A DNA stretch of 64,000 bases. It comes from an uncultured Paracoccaceae bacterium. Lineage in GTDB: Bacteria > Pseudomonadota > Alphaproteobacteria > Rhodobacterales > Rhodobacteraceae. A program made the position numbers and the translations under genes. Positions 1 through 7,497 of this stretch are shown piece by piece (within the stretch, counting starts at the first letter, position 1; the number at the start of each line of letters is the position of its first letter). The notes below the pieces were generated by a model, which was not told where the DNA came from, ran no database searches, and was given only the letters and a program-made list of their open reading frames with translations. Location of the stretch: assembly GCA_938016515.1 (NCBI GenBank), contig CALILP010000068.1, positions 1 through 64,000 of the forward strand, in the 5' to 3' direction.

Positions 1-50
1 ACACCGCCAGAGCCGCCACCAATGACAAATAGGTCAAAATCAAAAGCCAT
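1..50 (-). CDS. gor: Glutathione-disulfide reductase, N-terminal fragment
   Basis: Only the first 16 codons lie in the window; the gene continues past base 1. The reverse strand reads MAFDFDLFVIGGGSGG, the start of an FAD-binding Rossmann fold (GGGSGG dinucleotide loop) as found at the N-terminus of glutathione reductases. The start ATG at 50-48 has a clean Shine-Dalgarno sequence, TAAGGAG, at 63-57. The enzyme reduces oxidised glutathione with NADPH in the cytoplasm. Another flavoprotein disulfide reductase, such as mercuric or dihydrolipoamide reductase, cannot be excluded from so few residues. rpiA, on the same strand 2.2 kb upstream, is the usual neighbour in this family as I recall it. 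Confidence 0.7.
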   Translation of the reverse strand, partial: MAFDFDLFVIGGGSGG

Positions 51-183
51 GGGATGCTCCTTACATGGGATGGGCGTGCGCCCTTCATTGCACTTGCGCA
101 CAAGACATAGGGGGACATGCCGGGAACAACAACGCCTGCCGGTGTTTCAACATCTCACGACTGCGTTCACACGGAAGGTCAGA

Positions 184-230
184 CAATTTCTGCTACACAG
201 AAATTGGCACAGACTTTTTGAAAAAGTCTG
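184..230. repeat. Twin-hairpin dispersed repeat, copy A
   Basis: Two adjacent palindromes: CAATTTCT/AGAAATTG with a 7-nt loop (184-206), then CAGACTTTTT/AAAAAGTCTG (210-230). The same two-hairpin arrangement recurs at 27859-27905 and 51947-52017. It sits between gor and the acyl-CoA synthetase gene, upstream of the latter's start. Confidence 0.75.
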
Positions 231-294
231 GTCCGAGCCGCGCTTGACACCCAGTCAAAACCCCCGTCCACTTATCGGTGAGGGAGACATCATC

Positions 295-1917
295 ATGCTG
301 CACCCCGCCGCGTCCATCGCAACCTTGCGCGACCAGTTCCGCTGGGACATCCCTACGCGTTACAACATCGGGGTCGACATCTGCGACAGGCCCGCTGCAG
401 CGACACCCAATGCACCGGCCATTGTCGATGTGGCCCCCGACATGACCTATGTCACCTACAGCTTTGCAGATCTACGTGACCTATCGAACCGTTGCGCCAA
501 TTTGCTGACCTCAATGATCACACCCGGTGACCGCGTCGGTGTATTACTGCCGCAATGCATCGAGACGGCCGTCGCACACATCGGCACCCTGAAAGCAGGA
601 TGTATCTCGATCCCCCTTTTTACGCTGTTTGGGCCGGATGCCTTGCGGCACCGACTACGCGATAGCGGCACGAAAGTCGTTATCACCAACGCCGAAGGTT
701 ATGAAAAGATCGCGCAAATACGCCCCGATCTGCCCGACCTAATGCATGTGCTCTGCACGGACGACGGGCAAATTGACCAATCCTTTCATGACCTCATATC
801 GACTCGTTCTGACAGTTTCACAGCCGTAGACACTGCCGCCGATGACCCGGCTCTGATCATCTATACTTCCGGCACAACGGGAAATCCAAAAGGTGCGCTG
901 CATGCCCACAGGGTCCTGCTTGGACATTTGCCCGGGGTCGAGATGAGCCACGATTTCCTGCCCCAACCGGAAGACAAAATCTGGACCCCCGCCGATTGGG
1001 CATGGATTGGCGGACTGCTGGATGTGCTCATGCCCGCACTTCACCACGGCATTCCTGTGGTCGCGCACCGGTTTTCAAAGTTCGACCCACAGGCTGCTGC
1101 CGAGCTGATCCGCGACCATAACATCCGCAACACGTTTCTCCCACCGACGGCCTTGAAAATGATGCGTGCAGCCGGCGTATCAGACGTGCCAATGCGGTCC
1201 GTTGCAAGCGGTGGCGAAACGCTGGGCAGCGCCTTGATCGATTGGGGGAAAGAGACATTCGGCGTGACCATCAATGAATTCTACGGCCAGACCGAATGCA
1301 ATATGATCATCTCATCCTGCGGTGCCTTAACACCTGCCGAGCCCGGGGTGATGGGATTTCCTGTTCCGGGTCATGAGGTCACTGTTCTTGATGACGGCGG
1401 TCTGCCAACACAGGATGAAGGCGCCATCGCCGTCCTGCACCCAGATCCTGTCATGTTTCTGGAGTATTGGAATAATCCGGCCGCAACCGCTGAAAAATTC
1501 CAGACCTCTCGCAGCGGCACATGGCTTTTGACAGGTGACCGTGGGCGGAAAATGCCGTCAGGTCGGATCAAGTTTGTTGGGCGAGATGACGATGTGATCA
1601 GTTCTGCTGGTTACAGGATCGGTCCCGCAGAAATCGAAGACTGCCTGATCACGCATCCTGCCATCAAATTGGCCGGTGTCGTCGGTAGGCCCGACACGAC
1701 GCGTGGCCAGATCGTTGTCGCTTTTGTTGTCTTGGATGCGGGAATCGCGGCAAGTGATGAACTGACAACTGAGATCAAAGCCTATGTCGCAACACGCTTG
1801 GCGGCCCATGAAGCCCCTCGCGCGATTTTCTACGTTGATGCTCTGCCCATGACGACAACTGGCAAAATCATCCGCGCGCAACTCCGCGATCTGGCGGCAA
1901 AACAGAGATCATCCTGA
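295..1917 (+). CDS. AMP-binding acyl-CoA synthetase
   Basis: A 540-residue ATP-dependent acyl-CoA ligase of the ANL superfamily, which activates a carboxylic acid to its acyl-AMP and then acyl-CoA in the cytoplasm. Visible motifs are the P-loop-like YTSGTTGNPKG near residues 190-200, YGQTE near 330-334, the GDRG/GRIKFVGRDDDVISSAGYR hinge region near 414-440, and the C-terminal catalytic lysine in TTTGK near residue 524. The length and the N-terminal RYNIGVD region resemble medium-chain AcsM-type synthetases; the substrate is not determinable. I chose the ATG at 295 because AGGGAG lies 8 nt upstream and the family begins there; the open frame extends to 22 but that part is not protein-like. 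The gene lies on the opposite strand between gor and rpiA. Confidence 0.9.
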   Translation: MLHPAASIATLRDQFRWDIPTRYNIGVDICDRPAAATPNAPAIVDVAPDMTYVTYSFADLRDLSNRCANLLTSMITPGDRVGVLLPQCIETAVAHIGTLKAGCISIPLFTLFGPDALRHRLRDSGTKVVITNAEGYEKIAQIRPDLPDLMHVLCTDDGQIDQSFHDLISTRSDSFTAVDTAADDPALIIYTSGTTGNPKGALHAHRVLLGHLPGVEMSHDFLPQPEDKIWTPADWAWIGGLLDVLMPALHHGIPVVAHRFSKFDPQAAAELIRDHNIRNTFLPPTALKMMRAAGVSDVPMRSVASGGETLGSALIDWGKETFGVTINEFYGQTECNMIISSCGALTPAEPGVMGFPVPGHEVTVLDDGGLPTQDEGAIAVLHPDPVMFLEYWNNPAATAEKFQTSRSGTWLLTGDRGRKMPSGRIKFVGRDDDVISSAGYRIGPAEIEDCLITHPAIKLAGVVGRPDTTRGQIVVAFVVLDAGIAASDELTTEIKAYVATRLAAHEAPRAIFYVDALPMTTTGKIIRAQLRDLAAKQRSS

Positions 1918-1978
1918 CCAGAAATCGCACGTTGCAACCCTGCCGTGCTCCCCAAGATTTCGTGACGGTGAGGGTTCC

Positions 1979-2246
1979 AGGGTCTGTGGACATTCACGCG
2001 GCACTACTGGTCACAGTCCAAAATTGCTCAGTTTCAGGCAAGAGAGCGTAGGACTAGAGGGCGCATTCAAGCTATCTTTGCGACGAAATGGGCAATTTTG
2101 GCGAAATCCGCAAAGACGCGGCCTATTTTCCTTCCGACTTCACGAAATTGAGCCTGCGATGAACCGCATCGCGTCGCTCAATTTCGTTTGTCAGCAGGAA
2201 AATGGACCTCGCCCAGTGGTGCATCGTGAATGTCCACAGGCCCTAG
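1979..2246. mobile_element. MITE-like element with terminal inverted repeats
   Basis: The ends are imperfect inverted repeats of about 35 bp. Left reads AGGGTCTGTGGACATTCACG from 1979; the right end, read inward from 2245, is AGGGCCTGTGGACATTCACG, and both continue into GCAC-(T/C)-ACTGG. The element is about 265 bp, encodes no transposase, and contains a nested hairpin at 2143-2186 (CGAAATTGAGC / GCTCAATTTCG arms). These are MITE features. The right edge is CTAG, a sequence often targeted by IS5-group elements, but no clear target duplication is visible. It separates the convergent 3' ends of the acyl-CoA synthetase gene and rpiA, and its right edge holds the rpiA stop codon. Confidence 0.75.
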
Positions 2247-3031
2247 TCCTCAACGTCTGCGAAAATGTTGTCCTTCTCGACAAAATCAAACCGGCTTTCT
2301 TCGACCTCATCGGTGTTCATATCGTGCACTTGCACCTTCCCGTCGCCAAAACCAATCACCACGGTGTCACAAATGTCGATAAATAAGCCGTTTTCCACGA
2401 TGCCCGGAATCTGGTTCAATACGATGCTAAGCTGTCGTGCGTCGCCGATCCGGTTGAGGTGAAGGTCAAGGATGTGGTTGCCTTCGTCGGTCACGTAAGG
2501 CGCATCACCGTTCATGCGCAAACTGGTGGTCCGCCCCAGAACATCCATCCCAATCAGGGCTTCTTCGACCAGTGCTTTAGATGTCTGCCAGCCAAAGGGA
2601 ATGACCTCAATCGGCAGTGGGAAGGCGCCAAGTGTTTCGACTTTCTTAGAAGCGTCAGCGATCACCACCATCCGCTCTGAGGCGGTCGCCACGATCTTTT
2701 CTTGCAAAAGCGCACCGCCCCCACCTTTGATCAGGTTCAGTTCAGCGTCGTATTCATCCGCACCGTCGATGGTCAAATCAAGTGATTTCGCTTCATCAAG
2801 TGAAATCACCTCGATGCCCACGTCCTTCGCCAATTGCGCTGTGCGGCTGGATGTCGGCACCCCTTTGATTTGCAAGCCCTCGTCGCGGATCATTTCGCCC
2901 AAACACTGGACCAGCCATGCTGCGGTGGACCCAGTCCCAAGCCCAACTTTCATGCCAGACCGCACGTATTGCGCAGCACGTTTGGCTGCGACGAATTTTG
3001 CGCGATCAATTGGGGACAAGTCGGTGTTCAT
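2243..3031 (-). CDS. rpiA: Ribose-5-phosphate isomerase A
   Basis: A 262-residue cytoplasmic isomerase interconverting ribose 5-phosphate and ribulose 5-phosphate in the pentose phosphate pathway. Family signatures are present: GLGTGSTA at residues 30-37, DGADE at 89-93 with the catalytic Asp/Glu, and KGGGGA at 102-107. The length is normal for RpiA. I placed the start at the ATG at 3031 (MNTDLSPIDRAK), where homology begins; the frame is open further upstream without family likeness. The TAG stop at 2245-2243 belongs to the CTAG edge of the adjacent MITE-like element, so the C-terminus (DNIFADVED) may have been set by that insertion. ribose 5-phosphate also feeds prs, which lies near 60.4 kb. 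Confidence 0.97.
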   Translation of the reverse strand: MNTDLSPIDRAKFVAAKRAAQYVRSGMKVGLGTGSTAAWLVQCLGEMIRDEGLQIKGVPTSSRTAQLAKDVGIEVISLDEAKSLDLTIDGADEYDAELNLIKGGGGALLQEKIVATASERMVVIADASKKVETLGAFPLPIEVIPFGWQTSKALVEEALIGMDVLGRTTSLRMNGDAPYVTDEGNHILDLHLNRIGDARQLSIVLNQIPGIVENGLFIDICDTVVIGFGDGKVQVHDMNTDEVEESRFDFVEKDNIFADVED

Positions 3032-3151
3032 TGCATGCTCCACAGGTGCGTTTTGATGCGGGTTATAGGGTCTTGTCGACGGTTGGGAAACGATAAACTT
3101 ATTTGAATTGGATCGCTTGTCGTAGGGCAGCGATTGACTTAGCGTTTGTGC

Positions 3152-3667
3152 ATGAAATACGGCATCGCTTTTTGGCTCACTTGGGCGACCATGGCCAACG
3201 CACAAGACACGACTGAAGTCGCGTTAGCCAAGGCAACGCTGGAAAATCTGCAAGCGCAATCATTTGCCGCAAATCGCGAGTTTTGTGGATATCTGATCCG
3301 GGACCCGAGCGGCGCGCTAGTAGCAACCAAAGCAACCAGCGGTGCGGAAAGCTATTGCGAGCCAGAAGCGCCTGCAGACGATGCTGTGATCATTGCCTCT
3401 TATCACACGCACGGCGCTTTCGAATATGACACGCCTGCAGAATTCCCCTCCGTAGGGGATATCGAAGCGGATGAAGCAGAAGGGATCGACGGCTACGTCA
3501 CGACCCCAGGGGGACGATTTTGGTACATTGATACAACAGATATGGAAGTCAGTCAGATTTGCGGGGTGGGCTGCGTCACACAAGATCCCAATTTTGAAGC
3601 CGGCCTCGATGGTGAGATCGCCCAAAGCTATACCTACGAGGACCTGCTGCGGCTTGAAGGAAACTGA
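3152..3667 (+). CDS. Secreted DUF4329-type protein with JAMM-like metal motif
   Basis: A 171-residue protein with an apparent signal peptide (MKYGIAFWLTWATMANAQ, cleavage after about residue 17), so probably periplasmic or exported. The mature part fits the DUF4329 family. It also carries a JAB/JAMM-like pattern: Glu43 in REFCGYLIRD, His85 and His87 in SYHTHG, then Ser100 and Asp103 in SVGD. That is the E...HxH...Sx2D arrangement of zinc isopeptidases, but with 12 rather than 7 residues between HxH and Ser. Peptidase activity is inference. The start at 3152 follows the likely signal peptide; an in-frame start lies 6 nt upstream. It is divergent from rpiA. Confidence 0.75.
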   Translation: MKYGIAFWLTWATMANAQDTTEVALAKATLENLQAQSFAANREFCGYLIRDPSGALVATKATSGAESYCEPEAPADDAVIIASYHTHGAFEYDTPAEFPSVGDIEADEAEGIDGYVTTPGGRFWYIDTTDMEVSQICGVGCVTQDPNFEAGLDGEIAQSYTYEDLLRLEGN

Positions 3668-3743
3668 CCGCGCTGTCCGGGTTCGCAAGGCATATTGTCG
3701 TTTTCAATCCGGCATCCGATGGATGATCTGCTAATGCATGTGG

Positions 3744-4427
3744 ATGAGTGACCAATTGATCCTGCACTACGCCCCAGACAACGCATCGCTGTGCGTTCGA
3801 CTGGCGTTGGAAGAGCTGGGAATCGATTACGTGACGGCGCTAGTTGACCGGTCAGTAAAGGCCCAGCGCAGCCCTGCGTATCTTGCCATCAACCCAAACG
3901 GTCTCATCCCGACATTACAAACACCACAAGGACCAATCTATGAGACCGGGGCGATTTTGCTATGGTTGGCAGAAAACACCCCCAGTGCTTTGTTTCCTCA
4001 GATTAGCGATCCCAAGCGCGCTGCGGCGCTGACCCGACTGTTCTGGTTATCCAACACACTGCATCCTGCTTTGCGGATGCTGTTTTACCCGGATTTTTAT
4101 GCCCCAAACGCAAGTGGTGAACTGAGGCATCAGACCCGTATCAGACTTTGTGCTTTATACGATCAAATGGCCGCAGATCACGCCCATCTGGTTGCGACCG
4201 AACCCAACCTCATTGCCTGCTATCTGGCGCCGTTGCTACGCTGGTCGGCAATCTATGGTGGACAAACAGACTGGTTCACCTTGGGCCGTTGGCCTGCACT
4301 GCTGCAGTTCGCTGAAACGTTCGAAACCCGCCCGGCCGCGTTACGCGCAGCACAGGCGGAAGGGCTTGGACCGACCGCATTTTCAAACCCGACTTTTCCC
4401 AATCCACCTGAAGGCAGCGCTACCTGA
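3744..4427 (+). CDS. Glutathione S-transferase family protein
   Basis: A 227-residue cytosolic protein with a thioredoxin-like N-terminal domain (about residues 1-78; LHYAPDNASLCVRLALEELG, then NPNGLIPTL with the cis-proline of the glutathione site, and ETGAILLWLAE) followed by an all-helical C-terminal domain. These are features of glutathione S-transferases, which conjugate or reduce electrophiles with glutathione. The substrate is unknown. I chose the ATG at 3744 (MSDQL); another lies 6 nt upstream. Its TGA overlaps the ATG of the serine dehydratase gene by one base, so the two are probably translationally coupled. Confidence 0.9.
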   Translation: MSDQLILHYAPDNASLCVRLALEELGIDYVTALVDRSVKAQRSPAYLAINPNGLIPTLQTPQGPIYETGAILLWLAENTPSALFPQISDPKRAAALTRLFWLSNTLHPALRMLFYPDFYAPNASGELRHQTRIRLCALYDQMAADHAHLVATEPNLIACYLAPLLRWSAIYGGQTDWFTLGRWPALLQFAETFETRPAALRAAQAEGLGPTAFSNPTFPNPPEGSAT

Positions 4428-5800
4428 TGTTTCTTTCCGTTTTCGATATGTTCAAAGTGGGGCTTGGCCCGTCATCATCCCACACAATCGGCCCAATAGT
4501 GGCGGCGGCGCGGTTTCTGGATCATTTGCGCGCCCAGCCGTTTCAGGTGGCTGGGCTGCGGGCCTCGCTGCATGGATCATTGGCCTTTACAGGTGTTGGT
4601 CACGCGACAGACCGGGCTGTGATCCTTGGCCTCGCCGGATTTCGTGCTGATGATTATGATGCTGCAAAAGCCGAAGCCGCTTTGGAAGTGGTGAAGGCAG
4701 AGGCCCACGTCAGCCCTGACCGGCTGCCTGACTTGCACTTCGATCCTTCTGTGGATCTGTTGTTTGACTACGGCCCACCTTTGCCCGGTCATGCCAATGG
4801 GATGAAGCTGCATGGAACCGACAGTCAGGGTGACGTGATTATCTCCGAGACCTACTATTCAATCGGCGGCGGTTTCGTCTTGACCGAAAAGGAATTGGCG
4901 GAAGGCGCAGATACTGACACGGGTGCCCCGGTCCCCTACCCGTTTCATACCGCTGCAGAGATGTTGAGCATGGCAGAGCGGTCTGGGAAATCAATCGCCG
5001 ACATGAAGCGCGCCAACGAGCTGAGCCGAATGCCACATGCCGACTTTGACCGCGGCCTGACCCGGATCTGGGATGTCATGAACGCCTGCATTGACCGAGG
5101 ACTTGCCACCGATGGCATCTTGCCCGGAGGATTGAACGTCAAACGTCGCGCAAAGGGCATCCACGATGCCCTGCTGGCAGAACGCGGCATGAACTTACAG
5201 GCACCGCATACGATCAATGACTGGATGTCTACTTACGCCATGGCCGTGAACGAAGAAAACGCAGCTGGCGGTCAAGTCGTCACAGCACCGACGAATGGTG
5301 CCGCTGGCGTCGTTCCTGCCACGATCCGATATTGGCTGGATCATGTTCCGGGTGCCACCGTCACACGCGTACCAGAGTTCTTGCTCACCGCAGCCGCTAT
5401 TGGCGGGTTGATCAAATTCAACGCCTCGATTTCAGGGGCCGAGTGTGGCTGTCAGGCGGAGGTCGGCTCTGCCGCGGCTATGGCTGCTGCTGGCCTGTGT
5501 GCCGTAATGGGTGGATCCCCCGAACAGGTCGAGAATGCCGCTGAAATTGCTTTGGAACATCATCTTGGCATGACCTGTGACCCCGTTAAGGGGCTGGTTC
5601 AGGTGCCATGCATTGAACGCAATGGGCTTGGGGCGATCAAAGCGGTCTCTGCGGCATCGCTGGCCATTCGCGGCGACGGCACCCACTTTGTGCCTCTGGA
5701 CGCCGCAATTGAGACCATGCGGCAAACCGGCATGGATATGAGTGAGAAGTACAAAGAAACGGCGCTTGGCGGTCTGGCAGTAAACGTTCCCAACTGCTGA
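4427..5800 (+). CDS. sdaA: L-serine ammonia-lyase, iron-sulfur type
   Basis: A 457-residue single-chain L-serine dehydratase, converting L-serine to pyruvate and ammonia in the cytoplasm. The N-terminus MFLSVFDMFKVGLGPSSSHT is the typical SDH beta domain. The catalytic alpha domain holds TAPTNGAAGVVPA and the cysteine-bearing SGAECGCQAEVGSAAAMAA, with a later Cys in HHLGMTCDPV; these cysteines are expected [4Fe-4S] ligands. Length and domain order match bacterial one-piece enzymes (SdaA/SdaB type). It starts within the stop codon of the upstream GST gene. sdaA and sdaB cannot be told apart by sequence alone. Confidence 0.95.
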   Translation: MFLSVFDMFKVGLGPSSSHTIGPIVAAARFLDHLRAQPFQVAGLRASLHGSLAFTGVGHATDRAVILGLAGFRADDYDAAKAEAALEVVKAEAHVSPDRLPDLHFDPSVDLLFDYGPPLPGHANGMKLHGTDSQGDVIISETYYSIGGGFVLTEKELAEGADTDTGAPVPYPFHTAAEMLSMAERSGKSIADMKRANELSRMPHADFDRGLTRIWDVMNACIDRGLATDGILPGGLNVKRRAKGIHDALLAERGMNLQAPHTINDWMSTYAMAVNEENAAGGQVVTAPTNGAAGVVPATIRYWLDHVPGATVTRVPEFLLTAAAIGGLIKFNASISGAECGCQAEVGSAAAMAAAGLCAVMGGSPEQVENAAEIALEHHLGMTCDPVKGLVQVPCIERNGLGAIKAVSAASLAIRGDGTHFVPLDAAIETMRQTGMDMSEKYKETALGGLAVNVPNC

Positions 5801-5842
5801 CGGATGATTGTGACTTCTAAGATTGGTCCTTAGGCTTGCCGC

Positions 5843-6751
5843 ATGACCCAAGATCGGCCTTTCCTTGGAATTCTGTTCATGCTGGGATTTTGCGTTCTGG
5901 CCCCGTTAGGGGATGCGCTGGCCAAGTACCTTAGCGCAACTGTTGCGCTTTTTGTCCTGATAACGGTGCGGTTTTCAATGCAGGCAATCATGCTGACGCC
6001 TTTGGTGTGGCTTAGCGGAACAAGCTTGCGTCTACCGCAGGGCATTTTCCCCAAAGTCTTGCTGCGAACATGCCTGCATATTGCGGGTGTGGCCATGATG
6101 TTTGCAAGCCTTGCTTACCTGCCGCTTGCGGATGCACTGGCGATTGCGTTTGTGATGCCTTTCATCATGCTGATCCTTGGGCATTTTGTCCTGCATGAAA
6201 CAGTCGGGCCTCATCGGATTACGGCCTGCGCAGTTGGGTTCATCGGAACTTTGCTCGTGATCCAACCTAACTTTCTTGCGGTCGGCTGGCCTGCATTGCT
6301 ACCGCTTGGGGTGGCTGTCATCTTTGCACTGTTCATGCTGGTAACCCGCCAGATCGCCAAGCAGATCGACGCTGTGCATCTACAAGCCGTAAGCGGCCTT
6401 CAGGCGATGATCATGCTGATCTCTCTTGTGATCTTGTTTCCAGATGCACCCGGCGTTGCAATGGACTGGCCAGAGGCGCGGACCTTTTGGCTCCTTTGTG
6501 CGCTTGGCATTCTGGGGACAGTCGCGCATCTGTTGATGACCTGGAGCCTGCGATTGGCCCCCGCTGCGACCCTTGCACCGATGCAATACCTTGAGATCCC
6601 CGTGGGCACGATTTTCGGTTGGCTGATTTTCAAAGACTTGCCGAACGGCCTTGCTGCACTTGGAATTTGCATCACGATCGGCGCGGGGCTCTACATCATA
6701 CTGCGCGAACAGCGTTTATCGCGGTTTCCAGATGCGCCACCGGCAGCGTGA
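5843..6751 (+). CDS. EamA/DMT-family transporter
   Basis: A 302-residue integral membrane protein with about ten hydrophobic helices in two EamA repeats, the architecture of drug/metabolite transporters that usually export amino acids or other small metabolites. The start MTQDRPFLGILFMLGFCVLAP leads directly into helix 1. It follows the serine dehydratase gene by 42 bp on the same strand, so it could be cotranscribed, but a role in serine or pyruvate export is only a guess. Its last 56 bp are also coding on the other strand, for thiamine pyrophosphokinase. Confidence 0.9.
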   Translation: MTQDRPFLGILFMLGFCVLAPLGDALAKYLSATVALFVLITVRFSMQAIMLTPLVWLSGTSLRLPQGIFPKVLLRTCLHIAGVAMMFASLAYLPLADALAIAFVMPFIMLILGHFVLHETVGPHRITACAVGFIGTLLVIQPNFLAVGWPALLPLGVAVIFALFMLVTRQIAKQIDAVHLQAVSGLQAMIMLISLVILFPDAPGVAMDWPEARTFWLLCALGILGTVAHLLMTWSLRLAPAATLAPMQYLEIPVGTIFGWLIFKDLPNGLAALGICITIGAGLYIILREQRLSRFPDAPPAA

Positions 6752-7358
6752 TCAGGGCAGGCCCGGTCACGGTGATCTGCACAGCTTCCCTGACCGTCCG
6801 ATTCGATGAGCTGACAAACCCCGCAGGATGGAGTGGCAGGCGGTCCATGTCCCAATGCAGCCCCGACGACGTCGCCAGCAAATCACCCATCGGCAAAACC
6901 GAGATTGCGGTTCCAACTGGCAATGTGATGCGAAGGCCCTGGTCGGGACACCGAAAGCAGCAATCTATTTCTGACAATAAAAACAGACCCTTATCCGAAA
7001 ACCGCGCCAGAACATTCAACGATGCAAAACTATGATCCAACCGCCCCCCCAAAAAACCGGCCCCGATAATCGCAGGGGCAGTGATGCGATTTAGAACCTT
7101 GTCGAGGTCTGTGGTGTCTTCATCTGCATTATGAACCAATTGTGGCGCGAACTTTTGCCGAGCAGCCGGCGAAATCGAGTCAAAATCACCAATGACTGCG
7201 CGCGGTATGATATGATTGGCCAGAAGATGGTCTGCACCACCGTCCGCTGCAACGAAGATATCTGTGAGTGTTTGCAATATCTTAATAACTTCGGGCGCAA
7301 TCTCGGCACCACCGACCAGCGCGATCGGTTCCGTTGCGTCAACAATCACGTCCGGCAT
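6696..7358 (-). CDS. Thiamine pyrophosphokinase
   Basis: A 220-residue cytoplasmic enzyme transferring pyrophosphate from ATP to thiamine to give thiamine diphosphate. Signatures are GGADHLL and VIGDFDSIS in the catalytic domain, EDTTDLDK (the acidic Mg-binding motif), and GGRLDHSFASLNVL. A C-terminal thiamine-binding beta domain follows. I chose the ATG at 7358 (MPDVIVDATEPIALVGG) because the family begins there; upstream codons look non-coding and no strong Shine-Dalgarno sequence is visible. The 3' end overlaps the convergent EamA gene by 56 bp. No TPP riboswitch was recognised nearby. Confidence 0.92.
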   Translation of the reverse strand: MPDVIVDATEPIALVGGAEIAPEVIKILQTLTDIFVAADGGADHLLANHIIPRAVIGDFDSISPAARQKFAPQLVHNADEDTTDLDKVLNRITAPAIIGAGFLGGRLDHSFASLNVLARFSDKGLFLLSEIDCCFRCPDQGLRITLPVGTAISVLPMGDLLATSSGLHWDMDRLPLHPAGFVSSSNRTVREAVQITVTGPALITLPVAHLETAINAVRAV

Positions 7359-7497
7359 GAAGGTTTTGCCATATTTAGGAAACTTGCCATAATTCAGCCA
7401 TGAAATAATACCGCAAATACCGCGGTGTTGTGCCGGATTGAGAACCAATTGGTGGTAAACAGACTGTCAAAGCGATTGGCAGAAAGCGAGCAAAATC

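Noticed and set aside
2024-2386. 120-codon frame across the MITE
   Set aside because: It runs through the element into antisense rpiA and shows no likeness to transposases.
3459-3688. Possible metal-resistance or defence context around DUF4329 and TerB genes
   Set aside because: Neither gene has system partners nearby; both are isolated among housekeeping genes.
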